A stretch of DNA of 37,410 nt from Thermoplasmata archaeon. GTDB taxonomy: Archaea; Thermoplasmatota; Thermoplasmata; Methanomassiliicoccales; Methanomethylophilaceae. Below are positions 32,068-37,410 of the stretch, in pieces. Location: NCBI GenBank assembly GCA_015063165.1, contig SUSZ01000023.1, positions 1-37,410 on the forward strand. Reading direction: 5' to 3'. Positions within the stretch are counted from its first letter, which is position 1. Each line of letters begins with the position of its first letter. Below the pieces are notes generated by a model. It was not told the DNA's origin. It saw only the letters and a list, made by a program, of their open reading frames with translations, and did no database searches. The position numbers were made by a program, and so were the translations under genes.

Positions 32068-33375
32068 ATGATCGGAAAAGACGATGTCGAAAGCTATTCC
32101 CGCCGCAGGGCGATAATTCTCGCAGCCATGCTCGTGTTGACCGTTTCAGCGGCGATCGTCACTCTCAAGCTCGATCTCGGCTACCTCAGCTATTCGGAGC
32201 TCTTCTTCATTTTGTTCCATAAAGACGACCCCTCGGTCAGCCTGGTAGACAGCATCCTGGTGTGGGATCTGGGGCTTCCTCGTATAACGTCTTGCGTTCT
32301 GGCCGGTTTCGCGCTGGGGATTGCCGGGGCGGTCATGCAGTGCGTGCTGAAGAACCCCCTTGGATCCCCGTACACTCTGGGGGTGTCCAACGCTTCGGCG
32401 TTCGGCGCCTCTATGGGAATCGTCGTGCTCGGAGGAGGCATCATTTCCGGACAAAGCCAAGCCAGCATCGTCATCGGCAATCCTTATCTCGTAGCGGCCA
32501 GCGCTTTCGTCTGGGCCATGATAGCTACGGCGGTCATAATCGTGCTGGTCAAAGTCACCAGGGTGTCGCCGGAGACCATGGTCCTGGCCGGAGTTGCACT
32601 GAGCTCCATATTCTCTGCCGGGATAAGCATGCTCCAGTACATGTACAACGAGTATGCCCTTTCCACCATAGTGTTCTGGCAGTTCGGATCCATGGGTAAG
32701 GCGGGGTGGGATCAGCTGTCTCTTATAGCTGTCGTAACGCTGGTCGCTGCAGCGTACTTCATGTACAGCCGGATGGACTATAACGCCTTGGATGCCGGAG
32801 ACGAGGTTGCCGCGTCCCTGGGGGTGAGCGTGAGCAGACTGAGGCTTCTCACTCTTTTCGTCTCGGCTGTGCTGACCTCCGTCGTGGTCTCGTTCATGGG
32901 CATCGTGGCGTTCATAGGCCTACTAGGGCCGCACATAGTCCGCAGGCTCGTGGGAAACGATCATCGTTTTCTTCTTCCGGGGTCCATGCTGCTGGGCGCG
33001 ATCATACTCCTGGTATCGGATTGCATAGGCCAGACGGCTCTGGATTTCACGCTCCCTGTCGGAATAATCACGTCGTTCCTGGGAGGGCCTCTGTTCTTGT
33101 ACCTTCTGGTTTCCGGATATCGCAAGAAGAGGGGGGTCCTGGAGGGGTTCATCAGAAGGAGGCGGGACAGTGGCGGTTCTCGAAGTCGACGGAGTAGGCT
33201 ATTCTTACGATCGGAAGGAAGTGCTCAAGAAGGTATCCTTCGAATCCGACAGCAACGAGATCGTCTCCGTTCTCGGTCCGAACGGCGTCGGGAAGACGAC
33301 CCTGCTGAAGTGCATATGCAACGTCCTGAAACCTTCCTCGGGAAGCGTGAGGATCTGCGGAAAGGAAGCTTCTGA
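32068..33375 (+). CDS. ABC transporter permease, FecCD/BtuC type (right arm)
   Basis: Starts at ATG 32068 (MIGKDDVESYSRRRAIILAA), 41 bases after the binding-protein stop and a small hairpin (CCCCTTTCGGGG). Landmarks: RITSCVLAGFALGIAGAVMQ, NPLGSPYTLGVSNASAFGAS, SFMGIVAFIGLLGPHIVRRL, TLPVGIITSFLGGPLFLYLL. The normal end would be near YRKKRGVLEGFIRRRRD at about 33165, but no stop occurs and the frame continues 70 codons as Arg/Ser-rich text across the ATPase start to 33375. This may be a real overlap or an indel that removed the stop. It is the paralogue of the left-arm permease. Confidence 0.88.
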   Translation: MIGKDDVESYSRRRAIILAAMLVLTVSAAIVTLKLDLGYLSYSELFFILFHKDDPSVSLVDSILVWDLGLPRITSCVLAGFALGIAGAVMQCVLKNPLGSPYTLGVSNASAFGASMGIVVLGGGIISGQSQASIVIGNPYLVAASAFVWAMIATAVIIVLVKVTRVSPETMVLAGVALSSIFSAGISMLQYMYNEYALSTIVFWQFGSMGKAGWDQLSLIAVVTLVAAAYFMYSRMDYNALDAGDEVAASLGVSVSRLRLLTLFVSAVLTSVVVSFMGIVAFIGLLGPHIVRRLVGNDHRFLLPGSMLLGAIILLVSDCIGQTALDFTLPVGIITSFLGGPLFLYLLVSGYRKKRGVLEGFIRRRRDSGGSRSRRSRLFLRSEGSAQEGILRIRQQRDRLRSRSERRREDDPAEVHMQRPETFLGKREDLRKGSF

Positions 33376-34729
33376 AACCGGGAACCGCGAGATGGCCAAG
33401 CTCGTGGGCTATGTGCCTCAGAAGGCCGATGTCTCCCGTACCACGGTGTTCGATTCCGTTCTCATAGGCAGGAGGCCGCACGTCGGGTTCAGATACTCAG
33501 AGGAGGACATGGATATCGCCTGGAATGTGATAGAGTCCATGGGGCTGGAAGAAAAGGCTCTGGAGTTCGTAGACGAGATCAGCGGAGGGGAGTTCCAGAA
33601 GGTCCAGATAGCGAGAGCCATGGCCCAGCAGCCGAGCCTTCTAGTTCTCGACGAGCCCTCGAACAATCTGGACATAGCCAATCAGCATGTTACCATGAGG
33701 ATGATAGAGGGCGCCGTCAGGAAGCGCGGGCTGTGCACGGTCATGACGATGCACGACATCAATCTAGCCGCGGCCTATTCCGACAAGTTCGTTTTCGTGA
33801 AGGGCGGCAGGATCGCAGCCTTCGGAGGAAGGGAGACCATAACGTCGGAGACTATAAAGGACGTGTACGGAATCAACGCCGACGTAATAACCCATGCGGG
33901 TCAAACGGTCGTGGTCCCGTTAAAGGAGCGATACAGGAGCGAAAGAATGTCAGACATACATCCGTCGATCGGAGAGAGCAAGAGCCACGAGGACATGATA
34001 AAATTCTGGGACGACTACTCGGACCAGTATTCGGGCGTGCAGCAAGGGGACATACCCAGGCGCATCGTTGACCGCTTATTCGATTTGAAAGTTCTGAGAT
34101 CAGAAGACTGCGTTCTCGAAGTCGGATCGGGTCCCGGCACCTATTCACTGGAGATGGCGCCGAGGGTGCGCATCCTGACCTGCATGGATTCCTCCCCTCG
34201 CATGCTGAGGCGGCTGTCGGATCGCGCCGAAGCCATCGGACTGAAGAACATAGAACTTTTCTTGAAGGATTGGACGCTCTACCAGCCGAGGAAAGGGTAT
34301 GACGTCTGCATCGCGACCCTCTGCCCTGGTTCCGGGAACCCCGAATCCATAGAGAGGATGGAGGGCTCCGCCCGCAGGTCGTGCGCTCTCGTCTCCTGGG
34401 TGGATAATCACGGGGACGATCTGAACGCGGCCATATGGAAAGAGCTAGGAAAAGATTACGGCTACGACTTCAGGCATTCCACGAAGACCGAGGATTGGCT
34501 CACCGATAACGGCAGGAATCCTCGCGTTGAGATCCTCACAGCGCATATCGCCGTCGATCTCAATCTGTCGGATCTTGCACAGAAAGAGAGGTCGGCGTTT
34601 TCGGCTTACGGCGTGGACATCGACGCCGAAGGCATGATCAGGGAGATCCTTGGGGACGAACTGGACGGAGATGTGTATCATTACAGCGCCGAAAACAGGA
34701 TGAAGCTCATCGTCTGGGATTCCCGGTGA
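33170..34729 (+). CDS. fusion of ABC transporter ATPase and SAM-dependent methyltransferase
   Basis: A 519-residue protein from GTG 33170 (MAVLEVDGVGYSYDRKEVLK). Residues 1-258 are a complete ATPase: Walker A SVLGPNGVGKTTLLK, signature EISGGEFQKVQIARA, Walker B SLLVLDEPSNNLDIA, H-loop TVMTMHDINLA. Residues about 260-519 begin as a separate gene would (MSDIHPSIGESKSHEDM, with an RBS-like GGAGCG before it) and form a class I methyltransferase: FWDDYSDQYSG, motif I CVLEVGSGPGTYSLEMA, LTCMDSSPRML. No stop codon separates the parts. Either a true fusion or loss of the stop of the ATPase gene. A methyltransferase linked to FmdE and chelate transport suggests chelate or cofactor modification, unproven. 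Stop TGA. Confidence 0.88.
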   Translation: MAVLEVDGVGYSYDRKEVLKKVSFESDSNEIVSVLGPNGVGKTTLLKCICNVLKPSSGSVRICGKEASETGNREMAKLVGYVPQKADVSRTTVFDSVLIGRRPHVGFRYSEEDMDIAWNVIESMGLEEKALEFVDEISGGEFQKVQIARAMAQQPSLLVLDEPSNNLDIANQHVTMRMIEGAVRKRGLCTVMTMHDINLAAAYSDKFVFVKGGRIAAFGGRETITSETIKDVYGINADVITHAGQTVVVPLKERYRSERMSDIHPSIGESKSHEDMIKFWDDYSDQYSGVQQGDIPRRIVDRLFDLKVLRSEDCVLEVGSGPGTYSLEMAPRVRILTCMDSSPRMLRRLSDRAEAIGLKNIELFLKDWTLYQPRKGYDVCIATLCPGSGNPESIERMEGSARRSCALVSWVDNHGDDLNAAIWKELGKDYGYDFRHSTKTEDWLTDNGRNPRVEILTAHIAVDLNLSDLAQKERSAFSAYGVDIDAEGMIREILGDELDGDVYHYSAENRMKLIVWDSR

Positions 34730-34752
34730 TCACGTCAAGGACGCTGTGATCA
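34727..34752 (+). terminator. inverted repeat at the end of the right-arm operon
   Basis: TGATCAC (34727-34733, including the TGA stop) and GTGATCA (34746-34752) form a perfect 7-base-pair stem with a 12-base loop. It marks the end of the ATPase-methyltransferase gene. No T-run follows directly, so it may stabilise the mRNA end or act as a binding site. Confidence 0.4.
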
Positions 34753-34868
34753 AGTGCTCCGGTATTTCGGACTACAAAAATAGAGGGCAAGGCGCATGAC
34801 GGCTTTTGACAACCAAACGCCGAGTCCTCCCTCTTTATAAACGGGGACGGGAAGTCCCGCCGATGGTT

Positions 34869-35243
34869 TCACTCGAGCTCCTCGACGACGTCTGCGTCGG
34901 GGGCGTTCCTCTGGATGGAGTCGATTCCGTTCAGGGCGCTCTTCTTGGCCTTGTATCCCTCGCTGACGGCGATGATCTGCCCGTTGCCGGCCTTGAGCCT
35001 GAACCTGGTCTCGCCGGCCTTGTCCGCGTAGACCTCGTACTTGGGGTTCTTCTTGGCCTCGTAGCCCTCGACGGTCTGGTCCTCGATCTCGGCCATGCAG
35101 TTCTTCCTCACGGACTCGATGCCGTTCTTCGCGCCGTCGAGCGCCTTGTAGGTCTCGGAGGTGCAGATCACCTGGCCGTTGGCGGCGAGGAGGTTGAAGA
35201 CGTACTGGTCGTTCTTGCTCTTCTTGATGACGAACTTTCCCAT
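34869..35243 (-). CDS. YegP-like DUF1508 two-repeat protein (copy 2)
   Basis: A 124-residue protein from ATG 35243, differing from copy 1 (24679-25053) at only a few residues (for example NGQVICTSETYKALDGAKNG instead of NNQ...AIDG, and VYADKAGETRF instead of VYTDK). Both DUF1508 repeats are intact. TATA TTTAAATACAG lies about 30 bases upstream. It is the last gene of a minus-strand block: Cys-rich protein, Ig-like protein, YegP. High conservation at the protein and DNA level suggests recent duplication or gene conversion. Stop TGA. Confidence 0.88.
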   Translation of the reverse strand: MGKFVIKKSKNDQYVFNLLAANGQVICTSETYKALDGAKNGIESVRKNCMAEIEDQTVEGYEAKKNPKYEVYADKAGETRFRLKAGNGQIIAVSEGYKAKKSALNGIDSIQRNAPDADVVEELE

Positions 35244-35492
35244 GTCTATCGGATTTCGAACCGCGATGTCTGTATTTAAAAAGGGCTTCCAGAACCAACG
35301 GTTTCCATGTATTATGAAGGGAGCGGACCCCTTCGGCCACGGGCAACATGGGAAAATTCGTCCTCGGCGGGGCCGGCTCCTCGATTCCTTATCGCATTGC
35401 GCATTTAAGCCTGGCTCCCGTCCTGTCCCCTGCCGTTGAAGCATCAGGGATGCCGCGCCGGAGGCTTCCTATCCCTGCCCGCGGGAGAGGTT

Positions 35493-36260
35493 TCACTGGG
35501 ATTGTCCCACGGTAACATGGCACACGGCGGAATAGAACCCGAGCGAGGCCGTGAGGTCGCACTTGCCGGTCTTGTGGGCGACGGCGGTGACCTTCCCAGC
35601 CACGGGGTCTGCCGACACCGTGCAGACCGACGGGTCGGAGGACGACCACTGGGCCATGGAGAGGAGGGACAGGTACTCGGAGGGGACGTCTATGGCCTTC
35701 GATCCTCCCGGCGCCAGTTCCAAGTAAAACTCCATCGCCGGGGATCCTCCGGATACGGACGGCACGTCCGCGGGCGCGCCCGGTTCCTTCACCGTTATCA
35801 CGCAGCTGGCGGAGGAGTGGCCGACCTTCACCGTTACGGTCAGATCTCCAACTCCTTTTAACTCTTGCAATGTAATCGTTATGCTTTTCTCGTCACTAGT
35901 CCCCAAGCTTAACAAACTGCAGTTGGAAATTTTTACTGTATCGGAGGAGTAGGACAATTCGATAATTTGATTGGCTTGGTATACGCTCCCATTGATTACA
36001 ACGTCGTCTCCTTCATAGGCGGTCAGCCTACTCTCTATCTTAATTATCGGTGTGGGGTCTGTATCGTCTACGGGCCCCACTTGCCAGTTCTCAGGATTGA
36101 TGGGATCCATCCTCTCGTTCTCCGGGCCGTCGAGCCCCGGCGGGTATCCCGACGGGGGCTCCTTGCCGTCTTCTGTCCCTCCACCGTGGAGGGCCAGCGC
36201 CGCTCCTGCCGCCACGATGGCGACCAGAGCGACCAGGATCGGTATCATGCTCTTGTCCAT
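35493..36260 (-). CDS. membrane-anchored Ig-like (Big2-type) surface protein (copy 2)
   Basis: A 255-residue protein from ATG 36260 (MDKSMIPILVALVAIVAAGA). It has an N-terminal anchor, a Gly/Pro/Asp linker (GGGTEDGKEPPSGYPPG), then two Ig-like modules: KIESRLTAYEGDDVVINGSV to SASCVITVKEPG, and SGGSPAMEFYLELAPGGSK to AVCHVTVGQSQ. Each has a Cys pair likely to form a disulfide. A TATA-like GATTTAATT (36282-36291) is about 22-30 bases before the ATG, so it has its own promoter even though the upstream reading frame runs into it without a stop. Its second half is nearly the same as copy 1. Stop TGA. Confidence 0.82.
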   Translation of the reverse strand: MDKSMIPILVALVAIVAAGAALALHGGGTEDGKEPPSGYPPGLDGPENERMDPINPENWQVGPVDDTDPTPIIKIESRLTAYEGDDVVINGSVYQANQIIELSYSSDTVKISNCSLLSLGTSDEKSITITLQELKGVGDLTVTVKVGHSSASCVITVKEPGAPADVPSVSGGSPAMEFYLELAPGGSKAIDVPSEYLSLLSMAQWSSSDPSVCTVSADPVAGKVTAVAHKTGKCDLTASLGFYSAVCHVTVGQSQ

Positions 36261-37229
36261 GGATGAGAATTGCGGTGCGGAATTAAATCGTTTCTTGGAC
36301 GGCAGGCCTTGTCGGTCGCATGCTCGGGGCCTCGAAGGCGTCCTCCTGTCCCACATGTATCCTCCGAAGCATCCGCCGCACCGGTCCTTCTCCCAGCAGG
36401 GGTTAGACTCCCTCCAGTTGGAGTTTCCCTTCCTCAGGCAGGATTTACACGTCCTTTCGTTCGGGTGCATCGAAAGGTTCGCTAAGGCCGGGACGTCGTG
36501 GCTAAGCTTCAACCGGATTCCCAGGGCCTCGGCGCACTCGCATACCTGGGAGAACATCCCGTTCGGGGCGAGAATTCCCGGTATCCTCCCCATGGGGTCG
36601 ATCCTCTTCGCGTCCTCCTCGGTCATCGTCCTGGAGAACGGCCTGAGGGCCGGGGTGCCGTACACGTAGTGCTCCCTCCACGCGAGCATCTCCTCCGGGA
36701 GCCTGTTGCGGTAGCACTCTATCGCCAGGTGCTCCAAGTCGAACGACGGGTCGTACGGGTGGCGGTCGTACCCGCGGACCTCGTCGTCGATATGGATCTC
36801 CGCCGCCCACTCCCCGGAGGGCAGGTCCAGGACCAGCACGTCGCCCTCTATCCTCGCGCCCCTGACCTCCTGGTGCTCGATGGGGCGGAACTGCCTCCCG
36901 TCGTGGTAGTAGTGGCCCAGGGGGTACGGGTCTATGAAGTCCTTCGCATTGCCCTCGTGGTCCACGAGCTTCTCCAGGCCGATCCCGTTCTGCCACCATA
37001 TCCTGGCGCTCCATCCCCTGCACCAGGAGTTGTAGCTTGCGTTCTTGTCTATCTCGAGGCGCCTCAGCCACATCCCCTTGCCGCTGGGCATCGCGTTCAG
37101 GGACTCCACCAAGGCCTCCGCGTCGGTCCTGCAGAGGCAGCGGCGCCCGTCGTGGCCCTCGAGCCATCTCCTCCCTGCCTGGCATTCCGTGGTGTCGAAC
37201 GCCAGCAGGCTCGTCTGCACCGATCCCAT
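36261..37229 (-). CDS. unknown protein with Cys-rich C-terminal domain (best copy of the family)
   Basis: From ATG 37229 (MGSVQTSLLAFDTTECQAGR), preceded by AGGTGATC as RBS, about 310 residues of convincing sequence. The middle is rich in aromatics (YNSWCRGWSARIWWQNGIGL, DPYPLGHYYHDGRQFRP); the C-terminus has FSQVCECAEALGIRL, LANLSMHPNERTCKSCLRKG, SNWRESNPCWEKDRCGGCFG, GGYMWDRRT, a likely two-site zinc module. There is no stop: the frame passes through a short linker (RQGLPSKKRFNSAPQFSS) into the Ig-like protein start at 36260. I give 36261 as the practical end. Either a natural fusion of 578 residues or the stop has been lost; other copies end shortly after WD(R/K). Function unknown; no membrane segment. 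Confidence 0.65.
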
Positions 37230-37247
37230 CTGATCACCTGTAAGGGT

Positions 37248-37269
37248 CCCCGCGGGCCTCCCCGCGGGG
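37248..37269 (-). terminator. GC-rich stem-loop between intron end and Cys-rich gene
   Basis: CCCCGCGGG (37248-37256) and CCCGCGGGG (37261-37269) form a 9-base-pair stem with loop CCTC, 19 bases before the Cys-rich gene start and 15 bases from the group II intron 3' end. Likely the terminator hairpin of whatever gene lies upstream, or a leader hairpin. Group II introns of some classes prefer sites next to such hairpins. Confidence 0.45.
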
Positions 37270-37283
37270 TTTGATCAGGCTCG

Positions 37284-37410
37284 GTCGAATAAGGACAACC
37301 CCTCACGGGGTTGCCCTCTTCAAGGAACCGTACGTGATAGTTTCCCATCATACGGCTCGGACCCAGAATAACCGTGTTTCTCACGGCGGTCATAGATAGT
37401 ACCTCTTATC
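37284..37410 (-). mobile_element. group II intron, 3' end (domains V and VI; continues beyond the window)
   Basis: The minus strand carries a 34-base domain V at 37325-37358: 5' strand GAGCCGTATGATGG, tetraloop GAAA, 3' strand CTATCACGTACGGTTC. It has the catalytic AGC triad near the 5' end, the GAAA loop and the two-base bulge region. Directly after it comes a domain VI-like hairpin GGGCAACCCC-GTGA-GGGGTTGTCC, then TTATTCGAC, the usual 3' intron end, at about 37284. Sequence 37359-37410 would be the end of domain IV. The rest of the ribozyme and any reverse transcriptase would lie past 37410. The short ORF reading MMGNYHVRFLEEG across this element is only the RNA sequence translated. Confidence 0.88.

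Noticed and set aside
37097-37393. ORF reading MMGNYHVRFLEEG as a protein
   Set aside because: This is the group II intron domain V/VI RNA sequence translated by chance.
1-37410. CRISPR array
   Set aside because: No set of short direct repeats with regular spacers was seen; repeats here are gene-sized duplications or short operators.

Overview
The window looks like a piece of the accessory genome of a methylotrophic methanogenic archaeon, most likely order Methanomassiliicoccales. The reasons are: a methylcobamide:coenzyme M methyltransferase-type gene at the left; archaeal promoters with TATA boxes about 25-30 bases ahead of starts and little leader; an EFR1-type flavodoxin-ferredoxin; FmdE- and SirTM-type genes; and almost no intact gene ending in TAG, while TAG is the commonest stop inside broken reading frames. 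That stop pattern is expected where UAG is read as pyrrolysine, but no pyl gene lies in the window, so the taxonomy is inferred.

Layout. 1-5.7 kb: a degraded fragment, the corrinoid methyltransferase, an unknown gene interrupted by four amber codons and two indels, and a decayed secreted papain-like protease. 5.7-7.6 kb: a TetR-controlled redox operon (TetR, tautomerase, membrane-anchored flavodoxin, broken iron-sulfur flavoprotein). 7.7-9.2 kb: remnants of NrdG, a Cys-rich family and YegP, plus one small ORF. 9.2-10.6 kb: arsR-arsM with matching operator-like repeats. 10.6-14.5 kb: a graveyard of fragments (Cys-rich protein, Ig-like adhesin, HUH replication-type protein, IS630 transposase, nitroreductase, Sel1) around one intact TPR gene. 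14.5-17.5 kb: an operon of MBL-like protein, HxlR regulator, zinc macrodomain and SirTM sirtuin, a reversible ADP-ribosylation module. 17.8-19.0 kb: cupin-sfsA. 19.2-24.6 kb: two direct copies of a ribbon-helix-helix/small protein/GNAT module flanking a divergent TetR-EFR1 and DsbA-MBL island. 24.7-26.1 kb and 34.9-37.2 kb: two copies of a YegP plus Ig-like surface protein block.

27.1-34.7 kb holds the most coherent system: two back-to-back metal-chelate/corrinoid-type ABC transporter gene sets. The left arm has FmdE-like protein, permease and ATPase. The right arm has a substrate-binding protein with two tandem binding modules, a second permease, and an ATPase fused in frame to a SAM methyltransferase. 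At the right edge lies the 3' end (domains V and VI) of a group II intron on the minus strand.

The mixture of intact operons, duplicated blocks and many pseudogenes suggests a host-associated genome undergoing duplication, transfer and decay. Part of the frameshift load could be sequencing error.
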